The notes beneath the pieces are model-generated. The model was not told the origin of the DNA and did no database searches. It saw only the letters and a program-made list of their open reading frames with translations. The translations under genes were made by a program, and so were the position numbers. A DNA stretch of 64,000 nucleotides from Gamarada debralockiae (Eukaryota; Ascomycota; Leotiomycetes; Helotiales; Hyphodiscaceae), in assembly GCA_002803225.1 (NCBI GenBank), contig NXFV01000503.1, forward strand, positions 1-64,000, written 5' to 3'. Position 1 is the stretch's first letter. Each line of letters opens with the position of its first letter. This document shows, piece after piece, positions 35,783-47,578 of the stretch.

Positions 35783-38700
35783 TTATCTGATCCTATGAGA
35801 CCGATTTCGGTGATCCTTTCCTCTCTTGCTCCTATTCCTATCCTTTGGGAGCTCCACCGGAGTATCCTTGAGCTGTTCAGCCATGAACTTCAACATATAC
35901 TCATCAGTTGACTCGATCTGTTCGCCCCAAAAATTGACTTCATCTTCTCCATCAATATCCATAGCATCTTCCAAGGCAGGAGTTCCCTCGGCGACTGGCG
36001 TTGGTAGGCCATCCCGAGGAGTTCCTGGGCCAGCTGGTGTAGCAGACGCGGTGACAGCATTCTCATCGAAGTCTGCTGCGTCTGTCTGAACTATCTCGCG
36101 TGCCGCTACCTTCGCCGCTGCCACATCTTCAACGTCTTCTGCTTGTGCGAGCACGCGCGATACATCTTTCGTACTATCAGGACCACCGAGGACCCGATCC
36201 ATTGCAGCGTTTGCTGCGGCATCACCATCGAGAAGGTCGGAATCTTCGCCAAGGACGTCACGAACGGACATCTTATTGAAGTAATCTGTGGTGAATTCTC
36301 CTTCCTGGATGACCACATCGTCCAGCATCCGCTTTTGGTTTGCCTTGCGAAGAATGTTGGCCTCGATTGTGTGCTCAGAGACCAAGCGGTATATATGTAC
36401 GTCGCGGGTCTGCCCAATACGATGGCATCGATCTTGACATTGTTTGTCCATCGCCGGATTCCAGTCAAGGTCGTAAAAGATCACAGTGTCGGCTCCAGTA
36501 AGATTGATACCCAAGCCACCAGATCGACTCGAGAGGATGAAAGCCAAGATGCGCGTGTCGTTATTGAATCGGTCGGTGAGGATCTGGCGTTGCTCGATTT
36601 TTGTTGAACCGTCGAGACGAAGGTACTTGTGGCCATGGATATTCAGGAATTGTTCAAGGATATCCAGGACCTTTGTCATCTGGGTGAATATGAGGGCACG
36701 GTGACCACCAGCTTGTAGCTTACGAAGTAGCTTCGCCAGAGTCTGCAATTTACCGCAATCGTACTGTAGCAAGCGCTTGTCTGGAAATTGAATGGATAAC
36801 CTCATCCTCGCCTCGTGGAATGGGTCGGTTTTGGAATCGCCAACAGCACTACGGAAAATGTTCACTCCTTTCGGCGTCATAACGAGGGAAGTCATGTCTC
36901 TTGCGATTACCGGCGGTGTTACACAAGCAAATTTCTGTATAGTGGCATTGAGCTCGCGGGATCGTGAAGCGATAGTCGGGACCATTGCAGTGAGAGCTGG
37001 TGAGTTGTTGTGGAGCCAAGTCAGCATGCGGTCTCTGCGCTTAGGCTGCGGTCGTAAAGGACGATCGTTGACGCCGATAGTCAGTAATTCCACTAATTGG
37101 GTCCCATAGATGGGTTTCTGTTGCCTTCGGAGAGCGTTGAGGTAGACACAATGCTGAAGCTCTTCAAACCGGCCCCACCTGGATGCACTTTCCAAGTACA
37201 CCAGATTTGACTTCGCAGTTGACGGGTCAAGATTGGTCAGGGCATTTTGAGCTCTGGCCCGTTGGGCTTCGCGTAGATCCATGAGCCGTCGCTGAGCGTT
37301 GAGCATCGCACTTCGTGCGGTGACCGCATCGGAGAGAGTCTCGTGGTCTGCTGGAACTAGATTCAAGAAGCTTAGGCTTGCCTTCGTCATAGGATCTTCA
37401 CTGAGTAGTCGTCGTCGAACAAGTAGTTCCTTAATCTCAAAGTCTGTAATCGCTGACTTCTCCATGGGAAAGGATGTCATGATAGGTCGGTCTAGGAAGA
37501 GATCTGGATGGTTGCAGACTTTTCTAAGCTGCATCAGGCAGTTGATGATTGATAGGTAGTTACCGGAAGCCAGAGTTCCTCTAGTGTCCTCTCGACTCAA
37601 GAAGCTGTCGTACAACTCGCGCTGTCGCTTTGATAGACGACAGAACTCGACGTGCTCATACTTTGCGGGCATCTGCTTCTCTACATCCGCCTTGAGTCTT
37701 CTCAACAGGTAGGGCCGGAGCACTTGATGCAGTTTGGTGATGATGGCCCTGGACTCGTCATCCATTTGGTCGCGACCATGCTCCAAGATCTGTTCCGATG
37801 GCTTCTTGAACCAATCCTGAAAATCTTTCAAGTTCGTAAACCCACCAGGTTTCCCAGCCCCAGCCGCCATATCCGGAGGTGCCAAGAAGTAAAGCAATGA
37901 CCAAAGCTCGGTTAAGTTATTTTGGAGAGGAGTGCCAGTTAGGAGTAACCGTGCCTGAGTGTTGAAGGTCAACATCGTTTGCCATCTCTGCGATTGGAAG
38001 TTCTTGATGTTGTGGGCTTCATCGAGAATCATGTAGTGCCATCTGCGGCGCTTGAACACTTGTTGGTCCTGAACGACAAGTTGATAAGATGTAATGCAGA
38101 CATTCCAGGCATCCTCAGATTTCCAGCCTAGTCGTTTTCGCTTTCGTTCTTCTTGCGTTCCATAATATGTCAAAATCTTAAACCCTGGGCACCATTTCTT
38201 GAATTCCATCTCCCAGTTCAACATGACACTAGTGGGCACAATCACAAGATGAGGACCCCATACTTCATGCTCACAGGCAAGATGGGCCAGCAGAGCAATG
38301 GTCTGGATTGTCTTGCCTAGACCCATCTCATCTGCCAATATACCATTTGTATTTGCCGCATATTGGCCCGCAAGCCAGTCCAAGCCATCGTGTTGGTATT
38401 CTCTCAGAGTTCCCCGCAACAGAAATGGTATTGGGGTCCTCGCCTTAGAGCTCGGCTGTGGTGTAACACTTTGGGTGACTTGGCGACTGTTTTGATGTGG
38501 CTCAACAGATGATACCGAATCGATTTCGGAAGTTCGCGTCTCAGTGGTCCTTGGGGTAGGTTGGCTGCTGCGATCAGGACTGGCAGCCGTAACTTCTGGG
38601 ATTTGGAGTGCAGATCCGGACGCGGCGCCTGTGGGTTCGTCAGGAACTTCAGGGGCATCGACACCGCTCTCAGGACCTGGCTCTTGTATTTGCGCCGCGT

Positions 38701-40667
38701 CGGGTATAAGCGAAACTTCATCTTCTTCTTCCATATCCGCTTCTTCCTGGGTATTGGCGGGTGGATCAGATTCATCGATCTCCATTGACTTCAAGTCTGA
38801 TGCGGGGAGGAATCCAAGGAGAGTTGATTCTCCTGGGCCATCATCATCATCCTCATCTTCATCTTCATCATCACTGTCGCGATCCTCATCGCTTGAGCCC
38901 ATATCATCATCCATATCCACCGATTCATCACTATCATCAAAAGTATCCTCGAGCTCCATAGGTGCAGCATCTTGCTCCGTTCCCGAACTCTGATCTTCGT
39001 CCGCTCCTACTATGTCTTCATCGGCTGAGGCAGTCGGAATACTTGGTAGGGACGCGTATTTCTCACGAAGCTGCTCTATCGTGAGATGCTCATCTTCTGC
39101 AGCGTCTAACTTCGGTTGGTCTTCGGCTTCAGAATCGGATGAGGACATATTGCTCTCTCGGTCTTCAGACTCGGAGTTAGATCCTCCATCTTCATCTGAG
39201 CGATCGCTGTCGGAGGGCTCTTCCGAATCCCTTTGCGCTCTCCGTGCCTCCAATTTTTGCGTTGACAAGTCAACCGCTTCGTTCAACGCCTTGCGTACGC
39301 GAGCTTGCTCCTGCGCCTCCCATTCCAGTAGCCGTCGGCGATTCACTTCGGCCCTCACATTATCCCATGTTGCCTGCAGTGTTTTTACCACACTCTTGTA
39401 ACGACCTTCCGCAGCTTTCGCTGCCTCAGCTTCCAGTTGCTCTGTTGTCTTTGGCTGCTTCCTATACCATTCATCCCTGCACGCTTCGGCAAGCCGCTTT
39501 GCAGTGACTCGATGCTTCTTTTGTTCGATGGACATAAGCCTCCTAAACTCGATAGCAGCCCTATTCAAGTGATCAAGATGTGCGTATTGTTCTGGGGGCT
39601 GAAGTTGTTCCTCGGGTTGGTAGACGGAGCAGACTCCAAAACTCAAGAGACCGCCTGGTTCGGCGGCTTCTTCCAAGCGTAGTATCGTTTGCGCATCCTT
39701 TATGACCCCTTCTGGTGTATATTCTGGAATATCATCTGGAGCTAGGAGTCCACCTTCATCAATGGGAGTATTGCTTGCAGAGTCCAGATATTCTTTCAGG
39801 GTCGAATATTGCTTGGGTCGTGGCAGTACTAATCCCGGATGTGTGAATGGGAGTGAGGCAGGCTTGACTCGGAATTTGATTCTCGCAAGCTTAGTCCTAG
39901 GGCTTTCTCCATGAGCGCTATCGGTCTTTGCTGCGTGTGCTCGACCAATGTCTTCCTCCTGGGCAATTTCGTTCGCTCTCCCCGAGCGTCGAGCCTTGGA
40001 CGGCTGAGCTTGTACGGGCGCAGATTGTGGGCTTTGGGGGATCGCGGACTTCTTGTGAGAGCGTGCCGGAGTCGAAACTTGTTCTGCAGGCATAGATTTA
40101 CGGAGGGACCGTTTGGGGGAGGCTTGAAGTTTGGATGGCGATTTGGCAGCATCATGAGAAGAAGCTGACCCCGCAGGACCAACTTTCCTAGTTCCATTCA
40201 CTGACTTCGAAGATGCATCTCGTGCCTGGAACGTAGTCCCATTCGTAGTCCCATGTTTGCTTTTAGCTGAGTATGTCTTCTGCACAGCGCCTCGTGTCTG
40301 TCGCTTGTCCGATGGTGGTTGGAGTTCGAGGGGAATATGATTTGTCCTGCCCGATTTTCTGACTCCATCCTGTGTAAATGAAGAGGGGCCTTCAGCTTCA
40401 ATCCTTTTCCAAGGTGGTGATTCGGGTTTCTTCCGCGAATTCGGTGCGGTTTCGCTGACTCGACGCCTCTTGCTAGGAGGCTCGTCATCTCCTCCATTGT
40501 GTTCGACTCTGTGGCAATTTGGTTTTGGAGTTTGCGGTACTGCATCGTTATCGAGAGGGATATCTAGTTGAGACAGTATCAGTTATCATGATATTATCCT
40601 CGCGCTTGTGGACTTTCATACCAAAAATTGCTTGACTCTCTTGAGCATTCGACGCGGTCTGTGTCAT
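35783..40667 (-). CDS. swr1: SWR1 chromatin-remodelling ATPase
   Basis: Swr1 is the SNF2-family motor that exchanges H2A for H2A.Z (Htz1) in nucleosomes. Two exons (40667-40622 and 40563-35783) close in frame to 1608 residues. The N-terminus is basic and low-complexity. An HSA helix with L-D-H-L-N-R-A-A-I-E-F-R-R-L-M lies near 340. Long acidic stretches (E/D/S) around 480-620 fit histone binding. The ATPase has motif I with D-E-M-G-L-G-K-T near 759 and D-E-A-H near 862. There is a long insertion between the two RecA lobes, as in the INO80/SWR1 class. The C-terminal lobe carries D-R-C-H-R-I-G-Q-T-R-D-V near 1390. The short first exon (46 nt) supplies the only good start codon; without it the frame has no ATG near its 5' end. 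Confidence 0.93.
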
Positions 40668-41055
40668 GACTTCTTAGAGAGCCAGCCCAGGCACTACCGT
40701 GAACTTGGTGAAAATTGCATCTGAGGGGTTCGTTCCAACTTCGGGAGATGCGCAATCTCTCAAGGATTTCTGGCATGAAATTTGCGCGTGCCCAGGTGTC
40801 AGTTGCGGCCGTTGATGTAAAATTGGTGCGATTTCCGTTGCTGTCAACAAATTTGAAAAGATCGCTCGTTCCCGAGAAGTACGGTCGTTTAAAGTGGCAA
40901 GAGCGACGCTAGGCTCAGCCGAGAGCTCGACCTCAACTGCGGGTGGGAAAGTGCAACGACCTTGGAGAATCAATTCATTTGTGGAAACTACAGCTAAGGT
41001 ACGCCGACAATGGGTTGCGAAGAGATATTTTCAAGGTTGCTTATTCAGTTTCTAG
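40668..41055. promoter_or_regulatory. shared upstream region of swr1 and the complex I subunit gene
   Basis: The two start codons are 388 nt apart and divergent, so both promoters must lie here. I recognise no specific transcription-factor site. Confidence 0.45.
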
Positions 41056-41746
41056 ATGCTATCCAGGCGCATTGCCACCGCGCGCCCCCTGCGAGCGACA
41101 TTTCCAGTTCCTCGACGACAAGTTCCGGCAGTAGCATTCTCACAACAACGATGTCTACGGGCTCAAGCAGAGGCGGAAGTGGAGGGTGAGGCAGTCTACC
41201 CTGCATTGGTCAGTTGCATCTTTTGCGTGGAACCGCAAATGTTGGCTGGGAGTGATGACTGACGCGATAGAATACAGACAGAGGCCGAGGATCCTGGAAT
41301 GGTCAGTGGGAAGAAGCTACTTTCTTGATGGGCAATTGACTGATATGTTGTGCAGAACGGAGGTTACATCAACCCCCCACGAGTCAAGCGCCAATTTCGA
41401 GATCCATATGGCGATTGGTGGGACAAGCAGGAGCGTCGAAACTATGGGGAGCCAGTCCATGAGGACAACGATATTCTAGGGATGTTCTCGCCGGAGGAAT
41501 ACACGCACACCAAACCTGGCAAAGGATTGTTACAGATCGGATGTTTCGTTGCCGCAGTGTTGGCTTTATGCGGAGTCGTATCGATGACATACCCAGACAA
41601 ACAATCGGCACCAAGGGAATTCGAAGGAGGACTTGAGCGGGAACTAGGCGGTCCTGGTGCATTGCGGGTAAGTTCTATATCGGAAGAGACGAATTGAGGG
41701 CGTCTTACTGACACGTTTGCAGGCTAGAGCTCCTGGAGACGAGTAG
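41056..41746 (+). CDS. mitochondrial complex I accessory subunit, NDUFB8-like
   Basis: This matches the fungal 20-kDa-class subunit of NADH:ubiquinone oxidoreductase (NDUFB8/ASHI type), a single-pass protein of the membrane arm. Four exons (41056-41185, 41282-41301, 41356-41667, 41723-41746) close in frame to 161 residues. The N-terminus is basic and Arg/Ala-rich with no acids for 30 residues, as for a mitochondrial presequence. The conserved core reads N-G-G-Y-I-N-P-P-R-V-K-R-Q-F-R-D-P-Y, then W-W-D-K-Q-E-R-R-N-Y-G-E-P-V-H-E-D. One helix follows (G-L-L-Q-I-G-C-F-V-A-A-V-L-A-L), then P-R-E-F-E-G-G-L-E-R-E-L-G-G-P. Exon 2 is only 20 nt; using the acceptor at 41281 is what keeps E-D-P-G-M joined to N-G-G-Y. 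Confidence 0.9.
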
Positions 41747-42208
41747 AATAGGGATTGACAGACTTGTATTTAAGGAATTCAGAATAAACATTTCAAAGCC
41801 GTTCAGGTGTTAACTCAGGTGCTATCACAGTCAAATTGCGGTTCGTTGTTGGAAGGCACAAGCGTTGGCAACTCTTTTCGTTGTCTCGACAAGGAAGCTT
41901 TGACCGAGCTTCCATTTACGAATCCCGTTGACACCCGCATTCAGGTCGCATGATTCGAACATACTTTGCAGTCACGCTTTCTAGGCCCATCATATACCTC
42001 CCCCTGTTAATTAAATCTTCTTCTGGATTTGCATCATTCAAGTCATGCAAATGATTAGAATTTATATCTGGATGATTCTACTTTCTGAATAACCAAGTTC
42101 AACGATATCAAGGGTACCCAGCATCCTTGATTTTGAATCCCTCAAGTTCTATGAACAATTCAAATTCATGATTTTGGAAACGTTCCTTCTCTATAAGCAA
42201 TGTGATTC
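41747..42208. other. intergenic region with two dyad elements
   Basis: About 460 nt between the complex I subunit gene and the next gene. Dyad elements lie at 42032-42056 and 42137-42161. No coding frame is supported. Confidence 0.5.
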
Positions 42209-43648
42209 ATGGAGTCCGGCAAAAGCTCGTGGTTTCTTCCCTTTCCCAAGGCAGTACCTTCCAACATTGTTTGCTGGGCAGTGATATCCTTCTAGCCTTC
42301 TTTCAATCGTTCAATCTTTTTCAATAAATCAGCAATTTCTTTCGAAATCACCAACTGGATCGTTCCCTCGATTACCTCCTACACATCTCGCACAGGCATA
42401 CCCTTCCCAGTTGAATTGCTCACTTGAAGATGCGGTACTAGAACTGGGTATGTAATCTTCGAAGCAATCCACGTTTTTTCCTATTCTGTCCGAATCGTTG
42501 AGTTCTATTAAGAGATTCTCCTTAGAGGATGTCCTTGGAGATCAACTCTCATAAGACCGCTTAATCGTCCTCCTGTATTGAGCGATTGCTAATTCCGATA
42601 TTTTGCACAGGATGTCCTCGTCGTCCCTTACGAAAGCAAGGTCCCTTTGCAAGAATTCAAGACCACATGCCAGGTCATCCAGGATCCAGGTAAGCACCCC
42701 ATTTACCAAACCCTCACACCAGATGAACGATTGTTGATCTTCGCATTTCCCATTGTTTAGATCTGTTGAGACTCACTGAACGATTCAGAAGCCCGTATCC
42801 AACAACCCCACTCGGTAAGTCCCTAGTTGCTCAATATATGTGAACAATTCGCGATATTTCAATCGCTGATCCGATCTGAACGATTCTAGACGTTCTCGAA
42901 GCATCCGGTATTGCATGGCCCAACCCTACGATGTGGCGTCAGGCGCTGTCACCCCTTTTTCGCCCAGCAAGTCGAGGTTCCTTCCTCGAGACATACGATT
43001 ACTCCCTCCCCCCCCAAAAAAGTCCCGGTCTTTACTAGGCAGCCCACCTTCGATCCGTTCACTGAGCCGAAGGATGCCCAGGAGTAATCGTTGAGTTCGG
43101 ATGAGCGATTGCGGGGCGTACACTTGAATGGTTGACGTCTTTTGAACGATTGGTAGGACCTCATTAGATAGCTTTAATACAACTCCTTGACTCACTATCC
43201 ATCACCTATGGCCATATCGCGCTAGCCATGTTTCGTTGGTTCAAATATATTGAACGATCCTTTTACGCGTATGGAGGGTGATGCTGCCCGTGGAGCTGGA
43301 CCCCGTCGACCGGCGAGAGAAGAGCTTCATATGGGTTTCAAAATTCGAATGAACGATTGTCATTATAGGACGGGCATTGGTTGGTTTGGAATCGTTCAGA
43401 GCATTTGAACGATTATAAAGTATGCCACTGAGCGGCATCCAGAATATTCAGTAAGTCGAATCTTTCAAGCTATTTGAGCAAGTCAGATTTGGTGTCTATT
43501 AACATTTAAAAATGGACCATTTAAAATCTTCCGAACTTTTAGACCTCTGGCAGTACTTTCCAGATGGATCGTTCAGGATCTTTGAACAATGGACAATAGA
43601 TAGTCCCTTGAATCTGCGGTATGAATCGTTCAAGATCCTTGAACAATT
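42032..43648. repeat. cluster B of 25-bp dyad elements AATCGTTCA-N7-TGAACGATT
   Basis: At least 15 copies with the same 9-7-9 layout as cluster A start at 42032, 42137, 42493, 42563, 42708, 42761, 42825, 42861, 43086, 43127, 43235, 43390, 43459, 43567 and 43624. The copy at 43390-43414 has two perfect arms. Several sit in introns of the gene at 42209-43038; that at 42761 forms the first half of an exon. The two clusters are 37 kb apart and the genes between them are almost free of the motif. Confidence 0.85.
42209..43038 (+). CDS. uncharacterised five-exon gene riddled with dyad elements
   Basis: I do not recognise the product. Five exons (42209-42280, 42333-42434, 42611-42689, 42761-42814, 42890-43038) close in frame to 151 residues. 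The start reads M-E-S-G-K-S-S-W-F-L-P-F-P-K. Exons 3 to 5 join into one smooth frame (V-L-V-V-P-Y-E-S-K-V-P-L-Q-E-F-K, then D-L-L-R-L-T-E-R-F, then L-D-V-L-E-A-S-G-I-A-W-P-N-P-T-M-W-R-Q-A), which is why I trust them. The donor of exon 2 is uncertain: GTACTA at 42435 keeps the frame, whereas the better-looking GTATGT at 42448 does not. Exon 5 runs into eight C and six A residues just before the stop, so the C-terminus is sensitive to one-base errors. Dyad elements lie in three of the four introns (2, 3 and 4; intron 1 has only a half-matching copy near 42305) and in exon 4. It could also be a decaying gene. Confidence 0.5.
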
Positions 43649-43944
43649 GAAGCGTGCTTAGGAGGGTCACTCTTTTGTACGGTAAGAACACTACCCTTCA
43701 TTAGCTATAATATAATGGTACATCCTCATGGATTCCCTCGTGATACCGCCTATCTACCTTTTTGGACTGAATCATGGGTGTAGCATCGAACGAGTATTGA
43801 CTTAAAAATAATAGACGCCTACGCTGTATGCCCCAAAACCGTTCCAATTTCACCTTGCCGTTCCCAAAATGATCAAAATATGACGCCTCTGTAATGCCAT
43901 CACCACCACCCAAGTTACCAAGTTATCTCTCCCCTCGCCATTGT
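43039..43944. other. intergenic region with dyad elements
   Basis: About 900 nt between the unrecognised gene and the SCOC-like gene. It contains the elements at 43086, 43127, 43235, 43390, 43459, 43567 and 43624. Short frames on the minus strand (for example 43241-43438) show no family features. Confidence 0.5.
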
Positions 43945-44475
43945 TCACTTTTTCCTACTACTGGATCCTGTGGACGTGATCTTGGACGTCGACATCAGGT
44001 CGCCTATGTACTTCTGTAGAAACTTGTTATTGTTGTCCAGTTTGTCATGCTCTTCCTTCACGGCTTCGATACGGTTGAAGATCTCGAGGAGGGATTTTTG
44101 GAGGACTTTTGCGTGTCTGTCATACAGTCAGTAATTTGTGGCAATGATTGTGTTGGTGGATGGGACGTACTCGTTCAATTGTGCTCTCGCGTCCTGGCTC
44201 ATTTTCTCTAAATCCTGACTACTCCTCCTTGGACTCATAGCTCTCGCATCATCTTCGTCAAAGACCTCGTCTCCTTCTTGTAACTCGACTTGAGGGTGCT
44301 CGCGTGGGACTATGATTGTGCCGCTTGATTTCCTCGACGAGAGTTTGGGTCTTTGCAGACCTTTACTGTTGGTGTTTGAGGAGTCGCCGTTGACGGAGGA
44401 TGGCGAGGAGGAGGCTGTACTTGTGGAATTGGAGCGGTTGTCGGCGTGTACTGAGGAGACTGTGGATTGAGGCAT
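43945..44475 (-). CDS. SCOC-like short coiled-coil protein
   Basis: Two exons (44475-44171 and 44116-43945) close in frame to 158 residues. The N-terminal two thirds are Ser/Asn/Thr-rich and likely disordered. The second exon encodes a heptad-patterned coiled coil with H-D-K-L-D-N-N-N-K-F-L-Q-K-Y-I-G-D-L-M followed by S-T-S-K-I-T-S-T. That block is the signature of the SCOC family, Golgi/autophagy-linked proteins that dimerise through the coiled coil in animals; the fungal role is not known to me. The intron (54 nt) sits immediately before the coiled coil. Confidence 0.75.
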
Positions 44476-46279
44476 GCTGCGAGTGCATGTATGTTTGACA
44501 ATACTGTGACTGAGGTCGGAGGGTTGAGGCTCAGATGAGCTAGGTACAGGAAGTCTGGTTCATCGAAGGTGTGTCAAATCGAGCAAGCCAGCGGCGGGTG
44601 GAGGCAGTGGTTTGGGTGTGGACCCCTGATAAGTCAGTGGAAGAGCTAAATTGCAACTGCGCAAGGATGGGGGACGATGATCTCTTAATGCTCACACGCT
44701 GCAAAATATTCCCGACAGCTTTTTTTCAAGGGCTCAAACACAAGGGAGCAAAGTAAGAAGTTGATGTTATGAAGTGCCCTTTAATTATTTATATTGGACA
44801 GTTGTTATTTCTTCTTTGGGGCGTGCGACGAGGTTTCTATCAATCCGTCGCTTTCATGAGGTTGGTGATGATCAAACGCCCAAGCGAGTGAAAGTCACGA
44901 CTCTAAATTTAAGGTGTGGAAACTGAGGTGTTGCTCCTTCGACGTCATTTCTATTCTACTATCAGATAAAGGAAGCTGAAATATGAGTCAAATTCCTCAA
45001 TTCTTCTGAAGTTCGATCCTTCTATTTCTTGTCGTGAGCCTTCTCTATTTTTTTATTATTTACTCTCATCCATCTTTCTCCTCACCCCAATTTGCGCTGA
45101 GTGACCCAGGTCAATGATCTCATAACGCCCCGATCTGCAAGCGCCTTTCCCGTTGTCGCCCGGAAACTATTCTGCCCTAGGCAGTCCGTTACAATGATCA
45201 GCATGCAGGATTGCTCCATTGCCTCACAGTCGGGAGTCCTTAACCAATCTTTGAAACTGCAGCGTTTAAACAGGCTGTGATTTGCACGTTAAATATTCGG
45301 ATCATCCTTGGAAAGTACAAACACGTTCCAGTAAAGTTCAACTCCCCCACCGTTTGTCTGAGAGACGGATCATCTGCTTATCACACACTGCGGCACCTCG
45401 GAACTGGTGACAAGACTTGAAGATGCGTTTCATCTGTCTTGAAATTGAATAGTTTGTTAGTAGGATAAGGTTTAGTGCAAATTGCCATGGGAACTTCAAC
45501 CGTCGAAATGGGATTTCTGAGCTCTTCCTGAATCATGAACGCATCGTCATGTGTCGAACAATGACGGGGCGGGTTGCCTCTCTGGTGCCTCTTCCTCCCC
45601 AGACAGCTGAGAGGCAGGATTCATGCCTGACTGTTGGAGACGTCTATCATCTTACGCAATTGAAACCCTGTCAAAGAAGAAGAACTGACCACGTCCATAA
45701 ACGCGCTGATACTTGCCATACCGGGCCTTCCACACACGCGGGATGTAAGCAAATCAGGGCAGAGCTCCAAAGATTGTCACGATCTTCAAAAAATAAAAGA
45801 AACGTTTGCTTGGCAGTCATCCCCGACGATTGAGAGTGGTCAGTATTACCCATGTCTCGGAAGACTCGTGCCTTGACAGTAGAAAAATGGGTATATATGC
45901 ACCCGATGAAGCTCTCGTGAGTGGTGCATTTGGTGTGTTTTCCTCGAGTGGGATGCTGAGGGGATGATGGGATCAAAAGAAACAAAGATATCATATCTTG
46001 AAAGCTCCCGCTCTTGATTGATAGTAAAGTCAAATCCGAACCACACGACTCCAGGCTGAGCGTCCCGAGATTCATAGGAGAAGAAAATCAGCCTTGACTG
46101 CACTTGTACACCCCCAAAGATCAGCGTCTCTGAAGCGGTGAGGAACAGACTACGATGAGGTTGGTCCTGTACAGTATCATGAGGACCTGCAAACGTTTCA
46201 TGCCGGAATCCTTTGCATGCATCCGGGGAACTAACCCAACTGCCCTAGACATTATTATTCCGATAATATGGGCTCTTGC
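44476..46279. other. intergenic region, nothing supported
   Basis: About 1.8 kb with only short conflicting frames (for example 45549-45833 plus). No family motif, RNA gene or repeat is recognised. Confidence 0.4.
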
Positions 46280-47168
46280 GAAGATCTAGGCAAGTAACGA
46301 GGACGTCCATGCTCGAGGAATTTCATGCTTACCCGACTCTGGGATACACCACGTAGAGCACGTGAGAGATACGTCAGCGTGGACTGCCAGCAAAAACATT
46401 TTATATGAACTCCATAGGTTCATCATTAGGTGTGAAGTGGGCTGGGTAACGTGGCATATTAAGAAAGAGGTCTTGTGATGTATGGGAAATCCGAGAGATC
46501 CATCTTGAATCTCGATATATTTGGATAGAGCATTCTTTGGGATCTGAGGAACATCGGTGTCGTTGTTCCCGGAGAGAATCTTCGACGGACTCGAAGCCAT
46601 TCTTTAGTTGAATACGCGTTCATCCCTCGTACATACTGATCCATTTTTCTGAACTGCTGATGAGAATACTTTACAGGCAATTGTTGAAAACGTGAATAAC
46701 GAAACTGGCTATTGAGCAAACAGAGCTCCTCTGTATGGGACTCTCAGCTCACCTAGCACTCCTAGAACTAAATCTGTATACGAAAGAATCTCCAGCATGT
46801 ATGACGACGCTTCTTGGGCATCCAACCGCTGGTGCTCAATAGACACAAACAGGAACATCTCGTATAACTTACAGAGTAGTCTAGACAGATGGTGGAGTCA
46901 ACGAACCCTTGATAGGGCTGGAGCCTGCGGAGAATATTCTTCAAGAACTGCTTAAAGAAGAGCCTCATACGAATGCTCTACCTTCCAATAGAAGAGCGCG
47001 TGCATCTCGGGAGGATAGACAGCTTTCATTGGACGCTGGTCCTGAGATATCCTTGGGTCCCGAAGACTCTTTTTGAAGTTCACTAATGGACACAACTTCC
47101 TTTAATAGCTCTCCAAATTTATATTGAAAGCGTTCGAAAATGGCATTCTTCTCGAATATAACGTCCAT
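46280..47168 (-). pseudogene. probable decayed gene of unknown family
   Basis: The minus strand starts well at 47168 with M-D-V-I-F-E-K-N-A-I-F-E-R-F and remains protein-like to A-L-L-L-E-G-R-A-F-V. It continues in another frame with F-K-Q-F-L-K-N-I-L-R-R-L-Q-P-Y-Q and D-S-T-I-C-L-D. Near 46875 it shifts again to Y-E-M-F-L-F-V-S-I-E-H-Q-R-L-D-A-Q-E and T-D-L-V-L-G-V-L. A last open piece lies at 46600-46286 (M-A-S-S-P-S-K-I-L). No plausible introns repair the two shifts: the gaps are too small. I read this as a frameshifted gene, but an unusual exon structure cannot be excluded and the family is unknown to me. Confidence 0.4.
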
Positions 47169-47578
47169 AACATTGTAAGGGCCTTGATGGTATTTAAAGA
47201 CATTGGAAGATGGTCACGTTGTATTGACTGTTGACCTGGGCCAGGCACGTGCCTAGAACACGTCAGGTCCTTTGTTCCGAAGTAGGCAGCGCCATGCCCG
47301 CGTCAAGAGGATGATTTATTACCAACAACACGCCTCTCTTCATACACTCTGTCCTCCACGCGCATTTCAGGCGACCTTCAACAACAGATCGATTTTGTCC
47401 TCTCCAAATCTCCAGCATAGGGGGTGCAAGCTGTCAGGTTTCTAAGTAAGCATGCGCTCCCGTATCTAACATACCATCCTCGCTAATGTTTACCCAGCTC
47501 ATAAACAACCCCTCTGCCATCAACACCACTGCGCGAAGGAATACGCAAAAGTTTTGCGATATCACGATACTCGTCAAC
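47169..47578. other. upstream region of pkr1
   Basis: About 410 nt without a supported gene. A frame upstream of the chosen pkr1 start (from 47486) is open in the same phase but adds 31 residues absent from the family, so it is treated as leader. Confidence 0.4.

Noticed and set aside
38544..39401. Plus-strand Ser-rich frames inside swr1
   Set aside because: They are antisense readings of the acidic low-complexity part of SWR1.
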